NCBI RefSeq assembly: GCF_013155545.1
Contig: NZ_JABJVV010000007.1
Location: forward strand, 186,001-250,000
DNA: 64,000 nt
Reading direction: 5' to 3'
Source of the DNA: Caenimonas soli
GTDB lineage: Bacteria; Pseudomonadota; Gammaproteobacteria; Burkholderiales; Burkholderiaceae_C
Shown: one piece after another, positions 1 to 8,163 of the stretch
Position numbering within the stretch: the first letter of the stretch is position 1
How the letters are laid out: every line of letters begins with the position of its first letter
Notes under the pieces: model-generated
The model's input: the letters and a program-made list of their open reading frames with translations, nothing else
What the model was told of the DNA's origin: nothing
The model's database searches: none
Translations under genes and position numbers: made by a program

Positions 1-686
1 CGCTCGGTCTCGGCCCGGCGCTCCAGCGCCAGCCGCATGTTCATCTGCGCCACTTCGGTGTGCTCGACCGCCAGCGCCTGGGCGCGCGCGCCTTCGCCGC
101 GTTTCATCGCGTCGAACAGCATGTGATGCTGGCGATGCGCGTATTGCATCCACTCGCGGTCCTGCTGCAGCGTGGATTGCATGGGCAACATGGCCGAAGC
201 CGGCGCGAAAGGCAGCTTGTCGTTCAGCGCTACGGCGCGCTGCAAGGCGCGGTTGCCGCTGGCCTCGAGGACCAGGGCGTGGAAACGATCGTTCATCACG
301 GCGTAGGTCGCATAGCTTTCATAGGTGAGGGGATCTGCGGCCAGCAGCCGATCGCCTTCATCCAGGCAAGCCTGCAGGTCCAGCTGCAATTGCCGCGAAA
401 CGCCGTGCTCCGCGACCAGCCGGGCGGCCATGCCTTCCAGGTGGCCCCGCACGGCGATGGCGTCGGCCACCTCGCGCGGCGTGAACCGACGCACCAGGTA
501 CTTACCGGTGTCGTTGGCCTCGACCAGGCCCTCCTGTTCCAGCGTGACCAGCGCTGCGCGCACCGGCGTGCGCGATGCACCCAGCCGCTCCGCCAGCTGC
601 TGCTCGGCCAATCGCTGCCCGGGCTCGAACTCGCCGCGCAGGATCAAATCGCGCAGCTGTATCAGCACGGTTTCTTGCAAGTTCAT
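1..686 (-). CDS. GntR-family regulator, FCD subfamily (3' end beyond window)
   Basis: Reading leftward from an ATG at 686, 228 codons run to the window edge without a stop, so the C-terminus is missing. Residues about 5-70 form the winged helix-turn-helix (RLAEQQLAERLGASRTPVRA), and from about residue 75 an all-helical FCD effector domain begins. FCD regulators usually bind organic acids and repress a neighbouring catabolic operon. The gene diverges from the Rieske oxygenase operon across 51 bp that hold two palindromes, so it is the probable local regulator. The effector cannot be deduced. Confidence 0.88.
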   Translation of the reverse strand, partial: MNLQETVLIQLRDLILRGEFEPGQRLAEQQLAERLGASRTPVRAALVTLEQEGLVEANDTGKYLVRRFTPREVADAIAVRGHLEGMAARLVAEHGVSRQLQLDLQACLDEGDRLLAADPLTYESYATYAVMNDRFHALVLEASGNRALQRAVALNDKLPFAPASAMLPMQSTLQQDREWMQYAHRQHHMLFDAMKRGEGARAQALAVEHTEVAQMNMRLALERRAETE

Positions 687-704
687 GAAGGCAACTGTAC
701 ACTG

Positions 705-725
705 AATTGCAATTTCGGTATACCG
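705..725. promoter_or_regulatory. Two adjacent palindromes, likely GntR operator
   Basis: Between the divergent regulator and oxygenase genes lie two perfect 10-bp palindromes, AATTGCAATT (705-714) and CGGTATACCG (716-725). The second has the GGTATACC core common in FCD-type GntR operators. Their position, 13 bp before the oxygenase ATG, fits repression of that operon and autoregulation. Binding is inferred. Confidence 0.5.
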
Positions 726-737
726 TCTAGGAGCCCC

Positions 738-2126
738 ATGAAAGCCGACCAGAACGAGTTGCTCACGCGCGTGGGGCCAGGAACGCCTTGCGGGGCGCTG
801 CTGCGCAGGTACTGGCAGCCCGTGGCGCTAGTGGATGAATTCGACCCGGTGCTCGACCCGCGCATGGCCTCGCGCCCGGTCAAGGCGGTGCGCGCGCTGG
901 GACAGGATCTCGTGCTGTTCAGGAATGCCCAGGGAGCCTGGGGATTGCTGGATCGCGATTGCCCGCACCGCGGAGCCGACTTGTCCTTCGGCCGCAATGA
1001 AGGCGACGGTTTGCGCTGCCCCTTCCATGGCTGGAAGTTCGATGTCAACGGCAAGTGCCTGCAAACGCCCGCCGAACCCACGGGCAGCAAGCTATGCGAA
1101 CGGGTGCGCCAGCGCAGCTACCCGGTGCTGGAAAGGAGCGGCATCCTGTTCGCGTGGCTGGGCGAGGAAGGCGCCGCGCCGCCGCCCTTCCCCAACTTCG
1201 ACTGCTTCGCCGCGCCCTCCTCCCATACCTTCGCGTTCAAGGGTTTGTGGAACGCCAACTGGCTGCAGGCGTTCGAGGTGGGCATCGATCCGGCCCATCC
1301 CTCGTTCCTGCACCGGTTCCTGAACGACGAGGCGCTGGAAGGGGTCGGCGACAACGCGGCAGGTAAACAGTTTCGCAGCGCCAGCGCGGGAGAGTTCGGC
1401 GGCGAGCGCTGGCCGATGACGCGCATCATGCGCGAGTTCCACCAGCCCGAGATCAGCTTCGAGCCCACGCCCTGGGGTATGCAACTGACTGCCCTGCGGC
1501 CAATGACGGACGAACTCACCCATGTGCGGATCACACATGCCATCTTCCCCCATACGTTTGTCATCCCGCTATCGGAAACGCTCACCATCACGCAGATGCA
1601 TCTGCCCGTGGACGACACCCACACGTACTGGTATTCGGTCTTCACCAGCTTCGCGGGGCCGGTCGACAAGGAGGCGATGCGCAACCAGCGGCTGCAGTAC
1701 ATCTCCCTGCCCGACTACATCCCCAAGTCCGGGCGCCACAACCGCTGGGGCTTCAACCCCGAAGAGCAATTGACGAAGACCTACCTGGGCATGGGCGAGG
1801 ACGATATCAACGTGCATGACCAGTGGGCCGTCGAAAGCATGGGCCCCATCCAGGACCGCACCCGCGAGCACCTGGGAACCAGCGACAAGGTGATCATGGC
1901 CAACCGCCGGACGCTGCTCAAGGCGATCGAAACCGTGCAGGCTGGAGGCGTCGCGCCCGGGGTGGCCGATGCGTCGCAGGCTCCGGCGATGGCAGGTCCG
2001 GACACCGTCGACGGCATCGCCCCGGCGGGCACCTGGCCGACCTGGTGGAAGCAACAGGTGCAAGCCAAGCGCGATGGCGCGCCGTGGATCGCTGGCAGCG
2101 CCGTCCGGCCTGAGCTCATCGAATGA
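738..2126 (+). CDS. Rieske non-heme iron oxygenase, alpha subunit (phthalate dioxygenase type)
   Basis: 462 aa, started at the ATG at 738 after GGAG. The Rieske [2Fe-2S] cluster is bound by C75-x-H77 and C94-x2-H97 (DCPHRG and CPFHGW), and the mononuclear iron site is D184-x2-H187-x4-H192 in GIDPAHPSFLHRF. Size and domain order match single-subunit oxygenases of the phthalate/vanillate demethylase group, which hydroxylate or demethylate aromatic substrates using electrons from a ferredoxin and a reductase. First gene of a tight operon; its TGA overlaps the next ATG. A ferredoxin follows at 3598 but no reductase is present. An open extension upstream to position 60 is antisense to the regulator and is rejected as start. 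Confidence 0.92.
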   Translation: MKADQNELLTRVGPGTPCGALLRRYWQPVALVDEFDPVLDPRMASRPVKAVRALGQDLVLFRNAQGAWGLLDRDCPHRGADLSFGRNEGDGLRCPFHGWKFDVNGKCLQTPAEPTGSKLCERVRQRSYPVLERSGILFAWLGEEGAAPPPFPNFDCFAAPSSHTFAFKGLWNANWLQAFEVGIDPAHPSFLHRFLNDEALEGVGDNAAGKQFRSASAGEFGGERWPMTRIMREFHQPEISFEPTPWGMQLTALRPMTDELTHVRITHAIFPHTFVIPLSETLTITQMHLPVDDTHTYWYSVFTSFAGPVDKEAMRNQRLQYISLPDYIPKSGRHNRWGFNPEEQLTKTYLGMGEDDINVHDQWAVESMGPIQDRTREHLGTSDKVIMANRRTLLKAIETVQAGGVAPGVADASQAPAMAGPDTVDGIAPAGTWPTWWKQQVQAKRDGAPWIAGSAVRPELIE

Positions 2127-3598
2127 GCAGTTTCGCCCAGCGCTGCGGTATCCACGACGCGCAGCGCGAACTGGCGCTGCGGCAAACCGCCCGGCTGATA
2201 GACGCAGCAGGCCTGGAACTGGTACGCTTTGTTTGGTGCGACCTTCATGGCGTGACGCGGGGCAAGACGCTGGTCGCGTCGGCTGCGGCCCACGCCATGC
2301 AGGAAGGCGTGGGAATGGTCAGCACGCTGATGCTCAAGGACAGCTCTGACCGCACCGCCTTCAAGGTGTTCGAGCCCGGCGGCGCCGCCGAACTCCCGGG
2401 CTTCGAATTCGCCAGCAACCTGCTGCTGCTGGCCGACCCGGCGAGCTTCAAGCAATTGCCCTGGACCACCGGCACGGGCTGGGTGCGCGGCCAGCCCTGG
2501 TTCCAGAACGGCCAGCCAGTGGAGCTGGACACGCGCCGGGTGCTGCAACGCGCGCTGGCGCGCCTCGCCGAGGTGGGGCTGGCCATGAAGTGCGGGCTGG
2601 AGATCGAGTTCCACATCTACCGCATCGAGGACACGCACGCCCAGCTCGATCCCGAGCAGGCGGCTTGGCCCGGCCCGCCGCCCGCCGTGAGCATGATCCA
2701 TCCGGGCTATAACCTGCTCACGGAGTCCTGGTTCGACATGGCCGAGGAGCCGCTGCGCATCGTCCAGCACACAGCCCAGGCCTTGGGGTTGCCGCTGCTG
2801 TCGCTGGAAATCGAACTGGGCCCCAGCCAGGTGGAAGCCGTGTTCGAAGCCACCGATGCCCTGACGGCCGCCGACAACATGGTGTTGTTCCGCAACGCGG
2901 TCAAGCAGGCCTTGCGGCGCGCCGGCTATCACGCCAGTTTCATGTGCCGCCCGCCCTTCCCCAACATCATGTCCAGTGGCTGGCATTTGCACCAGTCGCT
3001 GGTGGACGCGCAGGGAGGCAACGCATTTCGCCGCGAGACGCCGATACCGGCGTCGACCCCCGCGGACGCGCAGTACACGCTGTCTGAGCTGGGCGAGCAT
3101 TACCTGGCCGGGCTGCTGGAACACGCGCGCGCCATGGCCGTGTTCTGCACGCCCACGGCGAACGGCTTCGGCCGCTTCCGGCCCAATGCACTGGCGCCGC
3201 AATCGGTGCTGTGGGGGCGTGACAACCGCGGCGCCATGCTGCGTGTGATCGGCGAGTGCGGCGACGGCGCGACGCGCATCGAAAACCGCATCGGCGAGCC
3301 GGCGGCCAACCCCTATCTCTATCTGGCATCGCAGATCCACGCGGGGCTCGACGGCATCGCGCGCAAGCTGAAGGCTCCCGCCGCAACCGACGCGCCCTAT
3401 GCATCGACAGCCGCCAAACTGCCGACGAGCCTGGGCGAGGCACTGCACGCCCTGCGCATGGACACGGCGCTCACCGCTGGTTTCGGCCAGGCCTTCGTCA
3501 ATTACTTCGTGCGCATCAAGCAGGCGGAACTGCTGCGCTTCGAGCAGGCCGAGGACAGGGACGAGTTCCAGCGGCGCGAATATTTCAGCCGGTTCTGA
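2123..3598 (+). CDS. Glutamine synthetase-family ligase
   Basis: 491 aa. The N-terminal beta-grasp part (VRFVWCDLHGVTRGKTL, about 34-50) and the catalytic barrel are both recognisable: metal-binding GLEIEF at 158-163, SGWHLHQSL around 285-293 and NGFGRFRPN at about 347-355. The family joins an amine to the gamma-carboxyl of glutamate using ATP. Many members are not true glutamine synthetases but gamma-glutamylate other amines (PuuA, IpuC, and the GS-like proteins of aniline dioxygenase clusters). Overlaps the oxygenase stop by 4 nt and the ferredoxin start by 1 nt, so it belongs to the same pathway. A gamma-glutamyl-amine role is inferred. Confidence 0.85.
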   Translation: MSSFAQRCGIHDAQRELALRQTARLIDAAGLELVRFVWCDLHGVTRGKTLVASAAAHAMQEGVGMVSTLMLKDSSDRTAFKVFEPGGAAELPGFEFASNLLLLADPASFKQLPWTTGTGWVRGQPWFQNGQPVELDTRRVLQRALARLAEVGLAMKCGLEIEFHIYRIEDTHAQLDPEQAAWPGPPPAVSMIHPGYNLLTESWFDMAEEPLRIVQHTAQALGLPLLSLEIELGPSQVEAVFEATDALTAADNMVLFRNAVKQALRRAGYHASFMCRPPFPNIMSSGWHLHQSLVDAQGGNAFRRETPIPASTPADAQYTLSELGEHYLAGLLEHARAMAVFCTPTANGFGRFRPNALAPQSVLWGRDNRGAMLRVIGECGDGATRIENRIGEPAANPYLYLASQIHAGLDGIARKLKAPAATDAPYASTAAKLPTSLGEALHALRMDTALTAGFGQAFVNYFVRIKQAELLRFEQAEDRDEFQRREYFSRF

Positions 3599-3921
3599 TG
3601 ATCACCATCCATTTTGTGGAGGCAGGCGACGCCGCTCTTGAGGTTCAATGCAAAACCGGGCAAAGCCTGATGCAGGCAGCCGTCGCGGCCAACGTGGACG
3701 GCATCGAGGCCGACTGCGGCGGGCTGATGACCTGCGCCACCTGCCACGTTTACGTGCGCGAGCCATATGCCAGCCAATTGCCGCCACCCGGCGACGAAGA
3801 ACTCGGCATGCTCGAGTTCACCGCATCGCCCAGGAACCCCAACAGCCGCCTGTCATGCCAGATCGAGCTGACCGAGGTGCTGGACGGCCTCACGGTAGAC
3901 TTGCCAGAAAGCCAACACTAG
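3598..3921 (+). CDS. [2Fe-2S] ferredoxin, adrenodoxin/putidaredoxin type
   Basis: 107 aa. Cluster ligands are C40-x5-C46-x2-C49 (DCGGLMTCATC) and C87 (RLSCQ), the pattern of vertebrate-type and bacterial oxygenase ferredoxins. The start shares its A with the preceding TGA (TGATG), implying translational coupling to the GS-like gene. It is the likely electron donor to the Rieske oxygenase three frames upstream; the partner reductase must be encoded elsewhere. Plant-type ferredoxin is excluded by the cysteine spacing. Confidence 0.92.
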   Translation: MITIHFVEAGDAALEVQCKTGQSLMQAAVAANVDGIEADCGGLMTCATCHVYVREPYASQLPPPGDEELGMLEFTASPRNPNSRLSCQIELTEVLDGLTVDLPESQH

Positions 3922-3932
3922 AAAGCCACACC

Positions 3933-4238
3933 ATGATCCTCGAGCTCGCCGACATCCGCATCGCCCCCGGCCGGCAGGCCGCGTTCGACGAGGCTATCCA
4001 GCGCGGCCTGGCCACCGTGATTGCGCAGGCCAAGGGCATGCGCGGCTACAAGGTCAACAAATGCATCGAGTCACCCGAGCGCTACGTGCTGCAGATCTTC
4101 TGGGACACGCTGGAAGACCATACGGTGGGCTTCCGTGAAGGCCCGCTGTTCGCGCAATGGCGCGCCATCGTCGGGCCCTTCTTCGCCGCCCCGCCGCTGG
4201 TGGAGCATTTCGATCTCCTGGTGAAATCGCCGGAATGA
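3933..4238 (+). CDS. ABM-fold (antibiotic biosynthesis monooxygenase-like) protein
   Basis: 101 aa ferredoxin-like alpha/beta protein with an N-terminal strand (MILELADIRIAPGRQAAFDEA) and the core GYKVNKCIESPERYVLQIFW followed by DTLEDHTVGFREGPLF, typical of the ABM/dimeric alpha-beta barrel superfamily. Such proteins are small cofactor-free oxygenases or isomerases, and some only bind a pathway intermediate. Last gene of the oxygenase operon, 11 bp after the ferredoxin and directly before a terminator. The reaction is not known. Confidence 0.75.
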   Translation: MILELADIRIAPGRQAAFDEAIQRGLATVIAQAKGMRGYKVNKCIESPERYVLQIFWDTLEDHTVGFREGPLFAQWRAIVGPFFAAPPLVEHFDLLVKSPE

Positions 4239-4262
4239 AAAAGGGCCCGCAAGGGCCCTTTT
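4239..4262. terminator. Bidirectional rho-independent terminator
   Basis: Perfect stem AAAAGGGCCC / GGGCCCTTTT with a GCAA loop. The A-run on one side and T-run on the other let it end both the oxygenase operon (+) and the convergent OmpA lipoprotein gene (-). Confidence 0.9.
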
Positions 4263-4279
4263 CTCCTAGCCGGCGATGC

Positions 4280-4954
4280 TTATCGCGTCGCGACGTTCGA
4301 ACGCTCGCCCAGGAAGATCTCGACCCGGCGATTGCGCGCGCGGCCGGCATCGGTGGAGTTGTCGGCGACCGGCTCGTGTTCGCCACGACCGGCGACCACC
4401 ACGCGATTTGGGTCCACGCCGCGTGCCGCCAGGTACTGCTTGGCCGCTTGGGCGCGGTTCAGCGACAACGGGTCGTTCACGGCATCCGAGCCCTGGCTGT
4501 CGGTGTGGCCAATGATGCGCACTTCGGTGTTGGGCTGCGAGGACAGGCCGCTCGCGAACTGATCCAGGATGGGTCGCAGGTTGGGCTTGATGTCGGCGCG
4601 GCCGGAATCGAAGGAGATGTCGCTGGGAATGTTCAGCTTGAGCTGATTGTCCGGCGTCTGGGTGACCTGCACGCCCGAGCCCTGGGTGGCGCGTTCCATG
4701 GCCAGCTTCTTGTCCTGCATGTGCTTGGACCAGACATAGCCGCCCAGCGCGCCCACGCCGGCGCCGATCACGGCACCCTTGGCATCACGCCCGATCGCGG
4801 CACCGGCCAGTGCGCCGACACCGGCGCCTACGGCCGTGCCCTTCTGGGTCTGGGACATGTTGCCCAGGTTCATGTCGGCACAGCCGGCCATGAGCATGGC
4901 GGCCGCACTGACGGCCACGAACAGGGTCCGCCCCTTGAATTGTTTGTTAATCAT
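4280..4954 (-). CDS. OmpA-family outer-membrane lipoprotein with glycine zipper
   Basis: 224 aa from the ATG at 4954, chosen because AAGGAAA lies just upstream; an ATG nine codons earlier lacks a ribosome site. A signal peptide ends in a lipobox (LMAGC), predicting lipidation at Cys. Next comes a Gly/Ala zipper (GTAVGAGVGALAGAAIG, repeated as GAVIGAGVGALGG), then a C-terminal OmpA domain with the peptidoglycan-binding pattern IIGHTDSQGS and RNRRVEIFL. This is the YiaD/Pal-like architecture, anchoring the outer membrane to peptidoglycan. Convergent with the oxygenase operon. Confidence 0.9.
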   Translation of the reverse strand: MINKQFKGRTLFVAVSAAAMLMAGCADMNLGNMSQTQKGTAVGAGVGALAGAAIGRDAKGAVIGAGVGALGGYVWSKHMQDKKLAMERATQGSGVQVTQTPDNQLKLNIPSDISFDSGRADIKPNLRPILDQFASGLSSQPNTEVRIIGHTDSQGSDAVNDPLSLNRAQAAKQYLAARGVDPNRVVVAGRGEHEPVADNSTDAGRARNRRVEIFLGERSNVATR

Positions 4955-5064
4955 ATGTGTTTCCTTTCGACAGTAAAGCACTCACGCATTGGACTGCGGC
5001 GCCGGCCGGATTGTGCACATCCATGGCCTCACATCGCTGTAGGACAAGGACCTGACTGTTGAGT

Positions 5065-5502
5065 TCAAGCCTCTTCGTGGCCGCTCACGAGTTTGCCCAG
5101 CAGTGTTGTCAGCTGCCGGCGCTCCGCCGTGTCGAGCGGCTCCAGCAGCCGGGTCTGCACTTTGGCCACGGCCCGCTTCATGGCCTGCGCCGCCTCCTGG
5201 CCTTCAGGCGTCACCCACAACAGCTTGCGCCGGCGATCCTGCGCGTCGGCTTTCCTGCGCACCCAACCCTTGGCTTCCAGCCGGCCTATCACCGAGCCGG
5301 ACGTGGCGGCGTCGAACGCGACCTTGGCGGCCAGCGTCACCTGGTCTTCGCCCGGGTCGTCGATGAGGGCATTGAGGATGGCGAATTGCACCGGCGTGAT
5401 GTCGAAATCGCCCGTCTCTTCCATGAAGATCGCCACTGCGAGCTGGTGCGCCCGGCGGATCAGGTGCCCGGGTGCGTGCTGGAAATCGAAGCTCTTGGAC
5501 AT
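5065..5502 (-). CDS. MarR-family transcriptional regulator
   Basis: 145 aa from the ATG at 5502; an ATG 24 codons earlier would place the start inside the divergent promoter and adds a basic, non-homologous stretch. Winged helix at about residues 30-110, including TPVQFAILNALIDDP, SGSVIGRLEAKGWVRRKADAQDRRRKLLWVT (DNA-binding helix and wing). MarR proteins of this type commonly sense aromatic acids. It diverges from the 3-hydroxybenzoate/gentisate-type operon and is its probable repressor. Confidence 0.88.
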   Translation of the reverse strand: MSKSFDFQHAPGHLIRRAHQLAVAIFMEETGDFDITPVQFAILNALIDDPGEDQVTLAAKVAFDAATSGSVIGRLEAKGWVRRKADAQDRRRKLLWVTPEGQEAAQAMKRAVAKVQTRLLEPLDTAERRQLTTLLGKLVSGHEEA

Positions 5503-5550
5503 GCGGCGAGTGTAGCCACGGCCGGGGCGGCTCCTGCACTTGCCAGGTCG

Positions 5551-5573
5551 ATTATTAATATGTATGCTTATCA
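5551..5573. promoter_or_regulatory. AT-rich imperfect palindrome, candidate MarR site
   Basis: In the 96-bp divergent spacer, TAATATGTATGCTTA (about 5556-5570) is an imperfect inverted repeat inside the only AT-rich patch. Position suits control of both the marR-like gene and the flavin hydroxylase operon. The repeat is weak and binding is inferred. Confidence 0.35.
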
Positions 5574-5598
5574 TTTGTCCAGCGTATCGGGATCATTC

Positions 5599-6792
5599 AT
5601 GACGCGGCCTCTTCAATTGATCGTTGCCGGCGGGGGTATCGGCGGGTTGGCTGCGGCGTTCGTGCTCGCCAGGGACGGGCATGCGGTCACCGTGCTGGAA
5701 CAGTCCGCCGCGTTCGGCGAAATCGGAGCGGGCATCCAGCTCGGCCCCAACATCTTCAAGATGTTCGAGTACCTGGGCCTGACCGATGCCGTCAACCATG
5801 TGGCTTTCTTCCCCCCGGGCCTGGGCATGAACGACGTGCGCACCGGCGAGAGGGTCGTGCGCGTCCCATTGGGCGACACTGCCCGCGCCGCTTACGGGTT
5901 TCCGTACGGCGTCATCTATCGAGCCGACCTCCACCAGGTCTTCCTGGAAGCCTGCAAGGCCCTGCCCAATATCATGCTTCGCACCGGCAGCAAGGTCGAA
6001 TCGTTCGGGCAGGACGCCTCGGGCGTGCGCGTGAAGCTAGCTGGTGGTGAAGTCGTGCCGGGAGATGCCCTCCTTGGCGCCGACGGCTTGTGGAGCCGCA
6101 TCCGCGAAGCCGTCGTCGGCGACGGCAAGCCCCGCGTTTCCGGCCATATCGCCTATCGCGCCGTACTCAAGCGCGAAGACGTGCCGGCTCACCTGTGGAG
6201 CGACGACGTGCTGCTCTGGGGCGGCGAAAAAACCCACCTCGTGCACTACCCGCTGCGCCGGGGCGAGCTGTTCAACCTGGTGGCCGTCTTTCACAGCAAC
6301 AAGTACGACGAAGGCTGGAACACTTTCGGCGACACCGCGGAATTGAACGAGCGCTTCGCCCATGCCGTGCCGCAGGTGCGTGAACTGCTGGACAAGATAG
6401 AAACCTGGAAGATGTGGGTGTTGTGCGACCGCGAGCCGGTGAAGAACTGGACCGACCGCCGCGTCACCTTGCTGGGCGACGCGGCCCACCCTATGCTGCA
6501 GTACCTGGCACAGGGCGCGGGGCAGGCCATCGAGGATGCGGTCGTGCTGGGCGAGGCCTTGCGCTTGACCCGGGGCGACGTGGCGCAGGCGTTCCAGAAG
6601 TACCAGCAGGCGCGTTACCTGCGCACCGGGCGGGTGCAGCTCACAGCGCGCTTTTACGGCGACATCTACCATGCGGCAGGCGTCCAGCGAGAACTGCGCA
6701 ACCAGATGTTCCAGAGCGGCAAGGAGTCCGCGGGCTTCGCCGGCCTGAAGTGGATGTACGACGGGATCGATCCCAAGAACCTTTTCAGTTGA
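5599..6792 (+). CDS. FAD-dependent aromatic hydroxylase, probable 3-hydroxybenzoate 6-hydroxylase type
   Basis: 397 aa, group A flavin monooxygenase. All three signatures are present: AGGGIGGLAAA at 10-20 (ADP-ribose of FAD), the DG motif LLGADGLWSRIR near 162-163, and the GD motif LLGDAAHPM near 293-294 with QYLAQGAGQAIEDA. These NAD(P)H-dependent enzymes hydroxylate single-ring aromatic acids. Because a gentisate dioxygenase and a ring-cleavage-product hydrolase follow, conversion of 3-hydroxybenzoate (or salicylate) to gentisate is the best guess. The start at 5599 is preferred to upstream frames because the FAD motif begins eight residues later. Confidence 0.85.
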   Translation: MTRPLQLIVAGGGIGGLAAAFVLARDGHAVTVLEQSAAFGEIGAGIQLGPNIFKMFEYLGLTDAVNHVAFFPPGLGMNDVRTGERVVRVPLGDTARAAYGFPYGVIYRADLHQVFLEACKALPNIMLRTGSKVESFGQDASGVRVKLAGGEVVPGDALLGADGLWSRIREAVVGDGKPRVSGHIAYRAVLKREDVPAHLWSDDVLLWGGEKTHLVHYPLRRGELFNLVAVFHSNKYDEGWNTFGDTAELNERFAHAVPQVRELLDKIETWKMWVLCDREPVKNWTDRRVTLLGDAAHPMLQYLAQGAGQAIEDAVVLGEALRLTRGDVAQAFQKYQQARYLRTGRVQLTARFYGDIYHAAGVQRELRNQMFQSGKESAGFAGLKWMYDGIDPKNLFS

Positions 6793-6797
6793 GGCCC

Positions 6798-8138
6798 ATG
6801 CAGATAACACTGACAGAACCCAGCCGCCAGACACCGGTGCTGGGGGAATACGACGTAGTCGTCCTCGGCGGCGGCCCCGCCGGGATAGCCGCTTCAGTGG
6901 CCGCAGCCCGCGCCGGCCGCTCGACGCTGCTCATCGAGCGCTACGGCTTTCTCGGCGGCATGGGCACGGCGGCGGGCGTGACGAACTTCTGCGGGCTGCA
7001 TGCGAATGTGCACGGCGAGATTCGCCAGGTCGTGCACGGCGTCGCCGACGACCTGCTCTCGCGCATCGATCGGCTTGGCGGGCTGAACACGCCGCACAAC
7101 CTGTTCGGCAAGACGGTGGCGCAGGCGTACGACACTGCCGCCTACAAGATCGCCGCCGACGACCTGATGCTTTCCGCCCGGGTGAAGGTGCTGTTTCATG
7201 CGCTGGCCGCGGGCGTGCTCATGGAATCGGCCGGCCGCATCAAGGCGCTGTTGATCGAGACCAAGTCCGGCCGCGGCGCCGTGCTCGGCCGCTGTTTCAT
7301 CGACTGCTCGGGTGACGGCGACCTTGCCGCCTGGGCCGGTGTGCCGTACGAGAACGGCGATGGCGCGGGCAACTTCCTCTACCCCTCGACCATGTTCCGC
7401 CTCAACGGCATCGATCCTGATCGTGCGGGCAAGGCCTGGGAGGTCATTCCGCAGCTGATGCTGGAAGCGGAAGCGGCGGGCCGCTACAAGTTTCCGCGAA
7501 AGACGCCCATCGTGCGGCCGCAGAAAAGCGGCATCGAGTGGCGCGTCAACCTCACCCAGCTGGCCAATGCCGAGGGCAATGCGATGGACGGCACCGATGC
7601 GGACGAACTGAGCGAAGCCGAGATGCTGGGCCGGCGGCAGATCGCCAGCGTCGCCAACTTCCTGAAGGAAGTGCCGGGGTTCGAGAATTCGTACATCGTC
7701 GACATCGCGCCGCAGGTCGGCATCCGCGAGACGCGGCGCGTGCAGGGGCGCTACCTCTTGACCGAAGCGGACGTGCTCGAATGCGCGAGCTTCGAGGACA
7801 CCGTGGGCGTCAACGGCTGGCCCCTGGAACTGCACCTGAAGGGCGACGTCGAATTCCGCTGGCCGAAGATCCCGGAGAGCCGCGGATTCAATCACCTTCC
7901 CTACCGCATGACCGTGCCCGTGGAAACGGACAACCTGTGGGTCGCCGGCCGCTGCGCTTCCATGAGCCACGAGGCGCAATCGGCAGCCCGGGTCACCGGC
8001 GCCTGCTTCGTGATGGGCCAGGCCGCCGGCACTGCCGCACATCTCGCACTGGGCGCCGGCTCGCATGCTGCCGATGTGGATATCGCCGCCCTGCAAGCCC
8101 GCCTTGAACGCGATGGCGCCTACCTGGGCCGAAGCTAG
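6798..8138 (+). CDS. FAD-dependent oxidoreductase (FAD_oxidored type), unknown substrate
   Basis: 446 aa. The N-terminal Rossmann segment VVVLGGGPAGIAASVAA (about 20-36) is followed by GFLGGMGTAAGV, and the C-terminal FAD contact VAGRCASMSHEAQSAARVTG closes the site, as in the PF12831 family. No membrane segments or extra domains are visible. It sits 5 bp after the hydroxylase and 25 bp before gentisate dioxygenase, so it is co-transcribed, but no standard gentisate step needs it. It may process an upstream precursor. Substrate unknown. Confidence 0.75.
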   Translation: MQITLTEPSRQTPVLGEYDVVVLGGGPAGIAASVAAARAGRSTLLIERYGFLGGMGTAAGVTNFCGLHANVHGEIRQVVHGVADDLLSRIDRLGGLNTPHNLFGKTVAQAYDTAAYKIAADDLMLSARVKVLFHALAAGVLMESAGRIKALLIETKSGRGAVLGRCFIDCSGDGDLAAWAGVPYENGDGAGNFLYPSTMFRLNGIDPDRAGKAWEVIPQLMLEAEAAGRYKFPRKTPIVRPQKSGIEWRVNLTQLANAEGNAMDGTDADELSEAEMLGRRQIASVANFLKEVPGFENSYIVDIAPQVGIRETRRVQGRYLLTEADVLECASFEDTVGVNGWPLELHLKGDVEFRWPKIPESRGFNHLPYRMTVPVETDNLWVAGRCASMSHEAQSAARVTGACFVMGQAAGTAAHLALGAGSHAADVDIAALQARLERDGAYLGRS

Positions 8139-8163
8139 TAGGCCCACCGAAGGAAATTCCCTC

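Noticed and set aside
60..737. Long open frame upstream of, and in frame with, the Rieske oxygenase
   Set aside because: It is antisense to the conserved GntR/FCD gene, has no oxygenase homology before residue MKADQNE, and a proper ribosome site precedes the ATG at 738.
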